18,638 nucleotides of DNA from Dimargaris cristalligena (GCA_027576995.1 JANBQC010000559.1:1-18638), one strand, 5' to 3'. Positions 1-10,072 are shown, numbered from the stretch's first letter. The notes: a model not told the origin generated them from the letters alone. Numbers and translations are program-made.

Positions 1-73
1 ATTTTACCCATTTGTTAGTATGGGTTTTTTTACTTATATGGCTGGTTATTCTTGTAGCTCAAATTAACCAGTC

Positions 74-262
74 ATGATAGATATGGAAGACTCCAATGTC
101 GCTCACTCATCCCAGTGTGAGCACTGTTTGCAGCAAAGGCATAACTACGGCCCTAGAGTGTGCAGGTATCATGGGGTGGAGTATAATAACCAGTTAGTCT
201 CATGGAAAGGGAAAATTGTCCTGACCCTTGGTAGTACATCTAACAACATATCCGTTGGATAA
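74..262 (+). CDS. small ORF with Cys/His zinc-knuckle-like pattern, hypothetical
   Basis: This is an ATG-initiated frame of 62 codons in an AT-rich region, and I do not recognise it. The N-terminal half has a C-X2-C-X11-C-X2-H arrangement (C15, C18, C30, H33) that could bind one zinc ion. The rest has no membrane segment or known motif. A stop codon lies three codons upstream of the ATG, so a longer reading needs an upstream exon; a CAG acceptor-like site just before the ATG leaves that possible. No TATA box or polyadenylation signal ties it to a transcript, and a frame this short can arise by chance. It could be a small protein, one exon of a gene extending left of the window, or noise. Confidence 0.22.
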   Translation: MIDMEDSNVAHSSQCEHCLQQRHNYGPRVCRYHGVEYNNQLVSWKGKIVLTLGSTSNNISVG

Positions 263-1495
263 GACAAAAACCCCTGGTTAATAATTTATCTCCCATATTC
301 TTGTAATTACTAGTTATACTAATATAGCATAGGTTGAAGGTCCAGAATATGCTGGGGTAGCCTGCACCACAGAAGAGTATATTGAGGAGCCCCTAATATA
401 GTGTAGAAAATATCACTTTTATAAAACATATGTAATAATTAACTTGGGACATACAGTAAGTAGGCTGGTTAGTGAAGGGGAGTTGATTGAATGCCTAGGT
501 AACTGATTAATTATTGTAAGTAATAAGTCTGATTTTTTTTGGCAGAGCAGACCAGTAGTATTGGATTACAGAAGTAACTAAGACAATACTAAAGGACACT
601 AATAAATGATATTATATATAAAGTGAATACCAGGTAAGTGTTTATGGAATAAGGGTATTGAGCAGGTAAATTTGGAAGACTACTTAACCCTTTTGTTTAT
701 TGAAATGGTTGGGATGGTATGGGAACTGCTGGCTGAGAGGTGTCAGTTAGAATCATCTGTATAGTCAAACATGGCTCATCAAGTCAAGAATGAAGAATTT
801 AACAAGTTAGGTTTAGCAAATTATTTAGTATTCTCATAAAATTTGTCATTTTTGCCAAATCTGGGTGACAATAGCCCTACCTGGCAGTTCTGTTATACTT
901 GTGGACTGCTTGAAACTGCCTGAAGGCACCTTTGTATTATGGCTGATATCTACATATGGGTGAAATCTGACCCAGCTGCATAAGGTTTTAAATAGTAAGT
1001 GTATGTGATAATATATGGGGGATTTATTTTTAACCAGTAATATTTGCTTCATCCAACAGATTTTTCATTATACAGCTTGGTTGAACCTCTCTCATTTAAT
1101 AAAATAATGGGTCTATAGTTGTATATTATTTTAGCTACCTACCCCCCCCCCTTAAATGGTAATTGATCGAACCTTTAGTTGGCCAATGTATTGATGCTTA
1201 TTCACTGATACACATACTTGAGGGACACCCCTCCCACCCCGGATTGTTTTGCTTTAGCGCAAGGGTTATACAGTCACTTGGTAACAACTGGACCAATGCG
1301 TCTATGGTGCACGTTTCCCATGGTCATCACGTGCACGTTCATCAGTTCCCAATTGATATCAGTGGATCTCAATCTGTGACCACAGGCTAACATTACTCTG
1401 TACTTCCAAAACATTGCTATTAGGGAGAATTGTTCAACCCATAGCAGAACAACAGAGAATTTGATACCAAATCAGACGCCTCGGCTTAAAAGATA
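263..1495. other. AT-rich spacer, no gene recognised
   Basis: This AT-rich stretch has many short A/T runs and stops in all frames. The open frames at 846-1052 (minus) and 1163-1390 (plus, TTG start) have no recognisable motif. A C10 run sits at 1142-1151. I see no tRNA, repeat family or transposon end. Confidence 0.6.
1142..1151 (+). repeat. poly-C run (C10)
   Basis: Ten consecutive C residues lie in otherwise AT-rich spacer. It is a mononucleotide tract of no evident function and is prone to length error in sequencing. Confidence 0.9.
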
Positions 1496-1813
1496 ATGAA
1501 GTGGCCAATGCAAGAATTTGATGTTTTCCATACAATACAATGTAATGTTCGCTCGTATGGACGATAAAACGCCTGGATGACTTGAAGCCCAATACTAATT
1601 ATAAAATAAGGCCGCTTCAATGACGAGGGGGACCATTTTAAGTGGATAGTCGAGGATGTCACAGGAGTACAGGTAGCCTGGCTTGTTGGTCTGCCATACA
1701 TGACTGTGGTGTGGTACGACTATCCGGTCATTGACGAGTGGGTGGGAGAAATGTCCCATTATGAAACGAGACTTTCATTGGCAACACGGAGATGGTGGAT
1801 ATTTTTGTGGTGA
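1496..1813 (+). CDS. possible two-exon small gene or gene relic, hypothetical
   Basis: The proposed exon 1 is 1496-1541 and exon 2 is 1611-1813, joined across a 69-nt intron (1542-1610). The intron has a GTAATG donor, a textbook TACTAAT branch motif near its 3' end and an AAG acceptor. The phases agree (1 nt + 2 nt), and the spliced frame gives 82 residues ending at TGA 1811-1813. Exon 2 uses Asp, Glu, Val, Trp and Tyr codons in a protein-like way and ends in a Trp-rich tail. I recognise no family. After the stop the same frame stays open for 23 more codons before a second TGA, so this could be a truncated or decaying gene. The minus strand also has open frames here (1486-1701 and 1759-2010), so the strand is uncertain. 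Confidence 0.25.
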
Positions 1814-2284
1814 ATAATCCACCCTAGTATGGTAGCCATATTATACAGTGCCTCGATGGGGGGTTGCCACTCATTGGACCATGTGTGAAACCGAATAATT
1901 AGTGTAACCCTAACCAAAATCATAGCCACGCAGAAAAATGGTGCATAGTGCCCTTTCGAATCTTTAGGATAAACGAGGACGTCCAATGCCTGTGGCGTAA
2001 TGATTATCAATCCGTATTTGCGCTGACCAGTGTCGCCAGCTAAATGGGTGCTATTTTTGAGCCTTTATAAATAGGTATAGCCTCGCCTCTATATCTGCCA
2101 TCCATTACGTTTCGGATATATATTGACCTATTTCATTACAGATACATTATCCATTCCATCACATCCTCACCGCCAATTGGTGTATTCGGCCATTGAGTAA
2201 GTTTATTATTGTAAGACAGGAATCCACACCAGTCTGACGTGGTTTGGTTTAGTACTTAATCTCCAGCTATTCTTTATCAACACA
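1814..2284. other. spacer and 5' leader of the zinc-finger gene
   Basis: No gene is recognised. The right half holds a TATA box (2066-2073) and a leader with no ATG between it and the start codon at 2285. A minus-strand frame (1759-2010, TTG start) reads as a hydrophobic peptide but has no recognised motif. Confidence 0.5.
2066..2073 (+). promoter_or_regulatory. TATA box of the C2H2 gene
   Basis: TATAAATA lies about 210 nt before the start codon at 2285. The intervening leader contains no ATG, so the start chosen for the downstream gene would be the first AUG of a transcript from here. Assignment rests on sequence and position only. Confidence 0.5.
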
Positions 2285-2998
2285 ATGCGTTTCGTTGGAG
2301 CCGTTTGTCTTTTTTTACTGGGCTCACTCGCTGCCAGCTGGGCCTCCAAGCAAGATTACCGTCTCAATCATCTCAACGACATACTTGATGCCAACAACCC
2401 CGATGGCGGTTTTGAGGAAGAAGGTTTGAATCCAGCCAAGGATCCTTTTTTCCAGACTTGGTCAATGGTGCAGTATCTAGCGTATATCGGTCAGCTCGAT
2501 GGTGAAGAGTTTATGAACCACTATGTCAGTCTCGGATTCCCCTTGAACAATGAGGGCATTGGATATGCTCAAGCTAATGAACAACCGACCATCATTGACC
2601 AGTCCACCCCAGGCTCCGAGTCTACAGGGTCCAGCCCCTTTAATGAGGTTAGTAGTTCCGGCTCAAGAAGTGGTAGCCTCCCCCCTCTAGCGAACCAGTT
2701 CTCCATCCAGGTGCCAATGAATCTACACAACACCAACGTGAAACAACCGCAGGTACCCAAAAGCAGCCGGGTATATCGGGGCAAGGATTGTAAGGAGACA
2801 AAATTTAGTTGTTCAAAATGCTCTAAATCATTCATCCGCCGGGATCACCTCCAAAGACATATGAATATACACGTAAATGCAAAGCCGTTCGCCTGTAAAC
2901 GGTGTGGTAGGAAATTTAACCGTCCAGATAACCGGACAGTCCATGAGAGAAATTCGTGTCATAAACAAGGTGCCAAAGGGCCCTCTACCAATGGATGA
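2285..2998 (+). CDS. C2H2 zinc-finger protein (two Msn2/4-like fingers) with N-terminal signal-peptide-like segment
   Basis: The protein has 237 residues and the gene is intronless. The start ATG is the first after the upstream TATA box and has A at -3. Residues 1-20 form a typical signal peptide: one Arg, a hydrophobic core, then Ser-Trp-Ala before Ser-Lys. Residues 21-100 are acidic and of unknown fold, 100-165 are Ser/Pro/Gln-rich and probably disordered. Finger 1 is C176-X2-C179-X12-H192-X3-H196 with helix residues R185, D187, H188 and R191. Finger 2 is C204-X2-C207-X12-H220-X5-H226 with R213, D215 and N216. The order and contact residues match the Msn2/Msn4 stress-factor fingers, which bind AGGGG, so an NAG-GGG target is inferred. 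A nuclear regulator would not normally carry a secretion signal. It may be secreted, membrane-tethered, or initiated downstream (next Met 61). Confidence 0.8.
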   Translation: MRFVGAVCLFLLGSLAASWASKQDYRLNHLNDILDANNPDGGFEEEGLNPAKDPFFQTWSMVQYLAYIGQLDGEEFMNHYVSLGFPLNNEGIGYAQANEQPTIIDQSTPGSESTGSSPFNEVSSSGSRSGSLPPLANQFSIQVPMNLHNTNVKQPQVPKSSRVYRGKDCKETKFSCSKCSKSFIRRDHLQRHMNIHVNAKPFACKRCGRKFNRPDNRTVHERNSCHKQGAKGPSTNG

Positions 2999-3169
2999 TT
3001 CCAATCACCAGCGGGTTAATTTGGTTGAACTCTGACCCGCCCCATTCTCTGACATTCTCACCTACTGACATTGGTATAGTATATTTGAACGGAGACATTG
3101 CCATAAGATCATTGATTCCCCCGATCTCTTCCCTTTTATTAAACTCATTTTTTCTTACCCATTTCGTCG

Positions 3170-3175
3170 AATAAA
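3170..3175 (+). terminator. candidate polyadenylation signal of the C2H2 gene
   Basis: AATAAA lies about 170 nt after the stop codon at 2998, in an AT-rich 3' region. Position and consensus fit a polyadenylation signal, but no transcript evidence is available. Confidence 0.35.
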
Positions 3176-4183
3176 GGACATGATGGCATATGCCTACATC
3201 CAAAAGGGGACCTAGACCTCCTATCTTCATTTGCCATATTATTTTATGAGAATACAATCCATGTATACTGGTCTTATTATCTTGGGGAATGTATAGGTAA
3301 ACCCTATCAGCCTAAGATGGATTACAACCACACTGTAAAATGGTGAGCACTCCATTGGGAAATCTTTATTTCCTTTCGAATTTGGTTTTGGTTAAGGCTT
3401 CGATTTGCCAATTGACACTTCCTTTTTACAGTTCGGTGCCTTTTACTGGATCTTATTTTATTTTTAGAGGCCGGTTAAAGAGTTAGTGAAGACGTACCAG
3501 GACGGGGTGATAAGGGCGGGACATTGATACATTCCGGGGCTAGTTATATATATATGAATAAAGATCTCCGACTTGGCTGGTACTTTATGGAATAACAGCT
3601 GCGCTTTTCTGCCCTCTCTGGGCTCGTCCAAAGTAAAATATTGCCACTAATATTTGTAGCATAGTTGGGATTTACTGATTTACTTTGTGCGCATTCCACT
3701 GTTTAGTTTCCCATCACTGCCCATGCGAAGACACATGAATAGGAAGTCAATGGGTTGTTGGTGTTGTGTTTCAATAATAGTGGTTCAGAACATAAATTGT
3801 GTGCCAATTCTGTTAGTACAGAAGGGGCTCATTATGCCCTGATTTAGTTGGACCAATTGATCATTGGGATACGCTGACTCAAGGGGGCTCGCTACGCACA
3901 GAAGTACTGTGCCCCTTCGCCCCAATCTACTCAGTTCTACGGATATAGAAGGATACCTTTAGGGCATTTAAACAGGTAATGGCGGTCACTATGAACCTGG
4001 TCGTCTTTATAACCCATGTCCTCCCCAACAAGTAAGGGTTTTGCGAACTACCATTGCTGTAGACGAACAGTGGTCTAATTGTTAATCAATGAGTAGGTTG
4101 ATGCAAGGTTAGAGTGAATAGTAGACCTGCTAGTAGGAAATGTTTAGAGGGATTTAACAGTTTTATGAGATAAACCCTCTCCC

Positions 4184-4190
4184 TATATAT
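4184..4190 (+). promoter_or_regulatory. TATA-like element upstream of the TMEM245-like gene
   Basis: TATATAT lies about 290 nt before the start codon at 4478. A perfect 10-bp palindrome, TACCGCGGTA (4195-4204), follows immediately. If transcription starts shortly after this element, the leader contains exactly two upstream ATGs (4298 and 4467). Confidence 0.35.
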
Positions 4191-4297
4191 GTAATACCGC
4201 GGTACTTTACTGTCTGCTTATCAATCTATACTGACAGTTGTCGGGAGTTTTACTGTTCCTCGTATTTTATCTTATTCTAAGTTTTTCTTGGTTCCGC

Positions 4298-4336
4298 ATG
4301 TACTTGACATTCCCTACTTTCCCGCGGAGTTTTTAG
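4298..4336 (+). promoter_or_regulatory. upstream ORF 1 of the TMEM245-like gene (12 codons)
   Basis: An ATG followed by 11 sense codons and TAG lies in the presumed leader. It ends about 140 nt before the main start, far enough for reinitiation. Whether it is in the mRNA depends on the transcription start. Confidence 0.3.
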
Positions 4337-4466
4337 CCTAATTTCCTTTCCTACCAAACCCCAAGTCCCGATTGCGCATTTCTCACTCCGAAGTTCCCAT
4401 TGCCCTTTCCACGACATCTTTCTTATTTAGCCCTGCATACCTTTTTAACACTTCCCGCTCAAGTCT

Positions 4467-4481
4467 ATGAACCAGCCATGA
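4467..4481 (+). promoter_or_regulatory. upstream ORF 2, four codons, overlapping the main start
   Basis: ATG AAC CAG CCA TGA encodes Met-Asn-Gln-Pro. Its TGA (4479-4481) overlaps the main ATG (4478-4480) in an ATGA arrangement. The upstream ATG has T at -3, a weak context that scanning ribosomes would often skip, while the main ATG has G at -3. The layout would permit leaky scanning or termination-reinitiation. Confidence 0.4.
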
Positions 4482-7400
4482 AGACCACTCCTTTGGCCTC
4501 GGCCAAACTTCCGCCCACCCCACTCAAGCAATCGTACCCAGGCCTTGGACTCAACGCCAACAGCCCCACGACCCGAGCCCTGCTTTTGAATCACCCGCTC
4601 GTAGACCGGGAGCAGCTTAAAATCGCCGTCCTCCACTTCATTGTCAATGTTGTGGGTCTGGCCGTACTCATTGCCGTTTGGCTCAATTATGTCCTGTAAG
4701 TACTCCCTTCTCCCCGCAATGTACGCTCTGGTGTGTTCCCTAAACAGTGAGGCTTTACAGTGACCACGGTATAAATAATACCCACATGCTTGCGGGACTC
4801 CACTATCATTCATCATTTAACTCCACCGCCACTGGCTGACCGCTATAGCAGTGAGTTTTGATAACTAAGCCCATATTTAACTCCATTCCGATTCTATTCC
4901 ATTCTATGGGCGGAATTGACCATAACCATACACCCACAGACTCCAGCCCTATTTCTCCGCTCTATTTTGGGCGGCTGCCCTATCCGTGCCTATGCACGCC
5001 CTCAAAAAGCATATCGTCGCCTACCTTCGGGAGGAATTGGCGGCGACTGACGCCTCCATTGGCCCCTGGCTAGTCACCAAGCAATTACATTTCATTCTCA
5101 CGACTCTACTTGGTCAGACAGTGTATGAATTGCTCGTTGCGGTAGCCCACGAATACATGGAGTTGATCCGTGGGCTAGCCGAGTCCGCTGGACTTCCTCC
5201 TACCGTATCAGATGAGGAGGCCGCCAAGAAACCGGTCAATGCCCGATGCCAGTGCCGGCCACCACCCACTGATAAGGCTTCACCTACCGCCTGGGCAGAA
5301 TCCGGGCCGACCAAGCGTAAGGAAAACCCAGTGGTCCAAGAGGAGAATTTACCTCGGTTTAATGCCGCCCATGCGAATGGTCCATCCCCCATCGCCCAGT
5401 CCTTTGGGGGCTCCCCGACCCCGCAACCCCATCCGGACAGTACTGATATCGAGGAAAGCGAGTTGGATGCGGGGAGTGAGGACGGCTACTTTAGCAGTAT
5501 GAGCCCTACTCAACAAGGCGATTTTCAGTTAGATTCGGCTACTCCAGCCTCACAACCACCACCCTTCCAATTCAAAGGGGGCCCTACCACGGCCTCCCTG
5601 ATGGAGGAGACCCCATCTCGGAAAATACAGGATACCATCACCGAAAGACCCACTCCATCAATCGACGAGTTATTAACAACACCCAGTATCCCGCCCAGTC
5701 GGCCCGCCATAGTCGGTAAAATCGAATTCGCCGTGGGTGCTACTCCAACGGCTTCCACTACATTGGGATCCAGTCACCTACCGGGAACACTCTCTCGGTC
5801 CACCAGGGGCCCACCGCGCCATCTCCACTCCAATTCCCTTGTGGCCAATAATAACAGTCCCCGACTGAGTAGCAGCACCCCCTCTGCCCCTCTCGCCAAT
5901 ACTGCCACGACGTTTCGACACCAAACCCCTCTGATGAACCGGTCCAAGCTTAGCGGTACTCCAGGTCAGAACCTAGCCACACACAGTCCCCACCCCTTTG
6001 CAACTCCGCACACCCCCATGCGAAACTCGTCCTACTTGGCGGACTCCCGTTCCAAGGGACTTTACAGCGTTAAACGGCGGTTCTTGGACCGGATTTCCCC
6101 TATTATTTTTCGCACCCCTAATATCCCCCCATTTACATTCGGGGATCAGTTCCGATCCACCGGCTCGCCCTTCCCCCGTGGTCCCCAGCGATTGTTTCCC
6201 AAAGCCGGCACCGCAGGGGCGACCCACACTGCGCCCAGTAACTCAAATTTTACTGCCAGCACTCCCATCTCCGACACTTGGCCCCAGGATATACATGATG
6301 GTAGTTGGGGCGAGTCATGGTGGTGGATTAGCTTAGTCTTCCGCCTTTGTATATTCACCATCGCGTACGACATACTCAGTCGGTCCCTTGTCACCCTCAC
6401 GCAATTGCAGATGGTCTTCATGGGGCTTTGCCTGGTATTGGTCATGCACTCCACCTACCATTTTATCGGGTATATACTTCGGTCCCATATTGCCCACATG
6501 CAGACCCGGCTGTCCCAGGCGGGATCATGGTCCCTCCGTGGGTGTCTAAGGGTGGTTCGTCGCCAAAGGGCCATACCCGGATTAGCCCCGTCATCGGTTT
6601 GCTTGACATGCCAGTCCAGCCCGGAGAAGTCCCCGGTACTTCCACCGGAACCTCCGTCCACTTCGGCTATGAGTGATGACGAGAGTGCCTTTTTTTCCGA
6701 TGACAGTTGCCGGAGCGCCCGCCGTATTAAGGCCTACCGCCGCCCACGGGCCATGACTGGCGTAATGAGCAGTCCATCTCCCTTCCCGTCGCCACTCTTC
6801 TCTGACACTACAGACATCCCGGACACCCAAACCCCGGTGCTTCAGCAAAACCCCGAAAATCCCGAAATCCCTGAATCAGCCGTGTTGAATGATCCAACGG
6901 AGCCTCAGACCTCAGAACCGACTTCGCGCTCCCTTTTCGCTTCTTTGGGATCTGCCCTGATTCGACTGGGTGCACTCGTCTTGGGTATCCCCTACTCCCT
7001 ACTTTGCCAATGCAGTCTGGCTGTGGGCCTGGTAGGGCACTCTATCTACCTGTTTACAAAATACTGCAATCGCTATGTTAAATCTACTGTAATCGCCAAT
7101 CTCAATGAGATTGTCACGACGTTTCTTATCTGTGGCATGACGACGGCCACGGTAGTTATCATGGGTTATCTACTTTACAAAACCGCTGAAGAAACGGCCC
7201 AGTTCCTGGATGATTCCTACAATTTCATGACCGAAATCAGTGCTCTCGAGGCCCGGGTAAACAGCGGTGGTAATTCGTTGGCAGTGGGGGGAGGTTTTGG
7301 AGGCGCTGATTCGGTAGCCTCCACCCATCCCTGGTTATCGGGCAATAACAATTTTACGGGGGTCTCCGAAACTTTAAGCCGACATCTCATTACGCTATCC

Positions 7401-8834
7401 ATCGCGGTGCAAGGCGAGCTATCGACTTGGATCAATACCAAATTGGTGGAATACTATCCCGATTCTAACCTCACTGCCGCCACCCTCTATGAGCGATTCC
7501 GGCAGCAATACCTGGCCTTCAAAGGGGAGACCTTCGATAATACCATCATTTTGAATGCCGGTCGGGCGCCCTGGGCCTCGTCCCCCCTATCGTCAACAGA
7601 CCCACTGGTTCCCGTAACCGATGCTGAGCAATCTAAGCCCTACCGGGATTATAGCCAAAGTCATATTATGGCCCTAAAACATCTTGGCTCTATCATTGGT
7701 GGCAAGAATAAACCATCCACTCTTGGAGCGGCCCATTCTCGTCCTGGAGGAGGAGGGGGGGGTGGTGAACCTGCTGCGTTGGGCCAGAAATTTACCCCGA
7801 TTAACCTACCGGCCGTTCCTCGGTTGAGCAATGCCCGGGATTCGTTAGACGGTGATACCACGGCCAATCCCACGGGTGCGTCCACCACGGCGGCTCCCCC
7901 GTCTTGTGCGATATGTACCCCACATTCGGACGCCCCATTTGGCACTCCCACTGCCGCCATTTCGGAATGCGCCAAATTATTATGCCCTCCTCCACCGGAT
8001 CCATTACACCACTTGGGCCAATTCAAGTTAACCCTGCTCCGTAGTGACTGGACCTACTGGTTATACCCCGTGCACTACTGGCGGGCGACCCAAGAGTTGG
8101 GCCACTACCTAGCCACCCAGGTCAGTGAACGCTACCGAGCCCTCCACCTGGGCATTGAGGCCGCCCGGGCGGCCACTCTGGCCCAACTAGCCGCATTGGG
8201 GAACGAAGCCCTCCGGGCCCTTAGTCTGAGTTTGTTAACCCTGTTGCATATTTTCACGGTGGGGTTTGATGTCCTTTTCCAGCTCCTCCTCTTCTTCTTT
8301 ACCCTCTATTCTCTGGTAGTGCAGGAGCAGTCGGTGCTACACTCTCTTGGGCGGGTTCTGGTATTTGTGGACCGTGAACAACAAATTCGCCGCGCCCTCG
8401 AACGGAGTATCGGCGGTATTCTTCTATGTTCCCTTCAAATGGGACTGTTCCATATCGGTTGGACGTGGGTGACGTTCCGCTACTGGGGCATCGATACCCT
8501 GCGGTATACGTGCGCCCTCGTATCAGGCGTCATCGCGGTAGTACCCATGGTTTCTCCCTGGTGCATCGCTGTCCCGCCTACGCTATGGCTCCTGGCCCAG
8601 GGCCAACTGCTAAATGCCATCACCCTGCTGGGCGCTCACGTCGCCATCGGTTGGTTCGTGGATCCCGTATTCTACGCCGCGATCCCTGACACCAACCCTT
8701 TCTTCGCCGCCCTTAGCATCCTTCTGGGACTCTGGGCTTTTGGTCCCCATGGTCTATTGCTAGGCCCCTTGGCCATGACTTGTTTACCCGCGGCGTATAA
8801 TCTCTTGGGACATGTGATTCTGGCCCAAACTTGA
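4478..8834 (+). CDS. TMEM245 / AI-2E transporter-family multi-pass membrane protein
   Basis: Exon 1 is 4478-4695 and exon 2 is 4940-8834, split at phase 2, giving 1370 residues. Splicing restores a continuous TMEM245-type N-terminus: a membrane segment at about 49-72, then a PYFSALFWAAAL stretch (76-87) like the LLWAVL region of animal homologues. Further hydrophobic blocks lie at about 533-590, 737-782 and 797-820. Residues about 1166-1370 are the conserved core of the AI-2E (PerM/TMEM245) family, including a DREQQIRRALERSI helix and a Gly/Pro-rich membrane hairpin after it. Between the blocks are long Ser/Pro/Thr-rich, probably disordered stretches (about 150-530, 590-735, 835-1100), so the protein is much longer than animal TMEM245 (roughly 880 residues). 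The eukaryotic function is not established; bacterial relatives export small molecules or ions. ATG 4478 was chosen because the upstream extension has only a TTG. Confidence 0.88.
4696..4939 (+). other. intron 1 of the TMEM245-like gene
   Basis: The 244-nt intron has a GTAAGT donor and a CACAG acceptor. Among nearby AGs, the acceptor ending at 4939 keeps the frame with the 2-nt codon remainder of exon 1 and joins the two halves of the conserved N-terminal region. An in-frame TAA at 4923-4925 excludes reading straight through. Confidence 0.8.
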
Positions 8835-10072
8835 CGAGCTTGCTAGAGAGAGTGAACGAGAGAAGCATGGGGGCTTTAAAAAACATAATATACCTTGTTG
8901 TCTCTTACTTGCCCTCTAAATGGCCATCTGATTGCTACAAGATGGTACATCGAAGTTATAAACCTTATAAGAATACTGCTTATTTGTGATTAATGGCCAG
9001 CTAATAAGCAACATAGTCTGGATGCGAATCAATTCTTTGCTTTTCTAGGCCATGTTCAGTAGAGCTGATCCTCCTGTAATAGCTAAACAGGGCCTTGGAT
9101 ACACCTACCATGGGACTAGTGCGAGAATTCGAGGGTATTGCATGCTTATTCTGGGCACAGAGGTATTGGATGCTAGTGCTGCTACTATGCACTAGTGCTG
9201 ATTAAAATGATCTACAGTAACGGGTGGGGTATACTTAAGCCCGAATTATGCTATTTATTAGCAACACCTGATGCAACAACCAATTTTTTTCAGCTAGACT
9301 CCAGTTCGATCCGAACCAACGGCATCCTAGTATTCATTTCGGCGGTTCTGCTAGAAATCTTCAATCTCGGTATGTAAAATAGAGATTCCCCAATAAGATC
9401 TAATAAGCGCTGCCTCCTCGGTTGACAGCTGCAATCCCTAGCAGAATACAACTAAATATAATGACCTCTACGCTAATAATAATCCAAGAGAATCACCCCA
9501 TCCACCACACTAAATGTTTAGACCGCTAGATATTAGCTGATTGCCCCATATTTTCGGGGAATTGGGGGAGACGGTATAATTGGGGTTGGGAACCAACCCA
9601 AACAAGCCAAACCAAACAACATGTGCATGGAAAGGGCAGTGGATAAAAATTGCTGGCCAACCACGGCGAAGTATGATAAATGGGTCTTTTGCTGATAGGT
9701 CCGTTCCTAGTTAAGCAGCCTCGGTTGGTTTTTTTACAAAGCAGTATCGGTGAGAGGCAATGGATGGACACACTTGCCCTAGTATGCAAGAGAGAGAGAG
9801 AGAGAGAGAGAGATCGCCTCTTCGCCACCAGCTGTATCTATTAGAACCCTTCTGCTGAGGAAAGAGCATTCCCAGACACCCCTCTCTCTCTTCTGTGCTA
9901 CCCACCTGTATACCCCTGTTGCAATAAGCATATTTGTCCACCTTTCTTGGCTAGCGAGCACTACGAACCTACTGGTTGACCCTAGACAAAGCCGCACACT
10001 GCTAGCTTCTTTCCCGATTCTCCCTCAACCCATTCATCCACCCCCCTTTCTAACTACCCTTGACCGCCCACC
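8835..10072. other. spacer upstream of the MTD1-like gene
   Basis: No gene is recognised in this 1.2 kb. Open frames at 9001-9192, 9195-9377 and 9526-9997 use non-ATG starts, are short, or run through simple repeats. Contents are an (AG)n microsatellite at 9789-9813, a short CT tract at 9882-9891, and a C/T-rich leader (about 10010-10070) directly before the start codon. Confidence 0.6.
9789..9813 (+). repeat. (AG)12 dinucleotide microsatellite
   Basis: Twelve AG units plus one A, about 260 nt before the MTD1-like start codon. A complementary CT tract lies about 70 nt downstream (9882-9891), so the two could pair. Copy number is likely to vary between strains. Confidence 0.95.

Larger units (their letters stand above)
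2999..4297. other. spacer between the C2H2 and TMEM245-like genes
   Basis: No gene is recognised in this 1.3 kb. The longest frame (2985-3257, minus, TTG start) mostly lies in the 3' flank of the zinc-finger gene and has no motif. The right end contains the likely promoter of the TMEM245-like gene. I see no repeats or RNA genes. Confidence 0.6.

Noticed and set aside
1903..1914. TAACCCTAAC, also seen near 11519-11528, as telomeric repeat
   Set aside because: Each is a single short occurrence, not a tandem array.
4445..4816. 123-codon minus-strand ORF
   Set aside because: It is antisense to TMEM245 exon 1 and its intron, has no motif, and the sense strand has clear homology.
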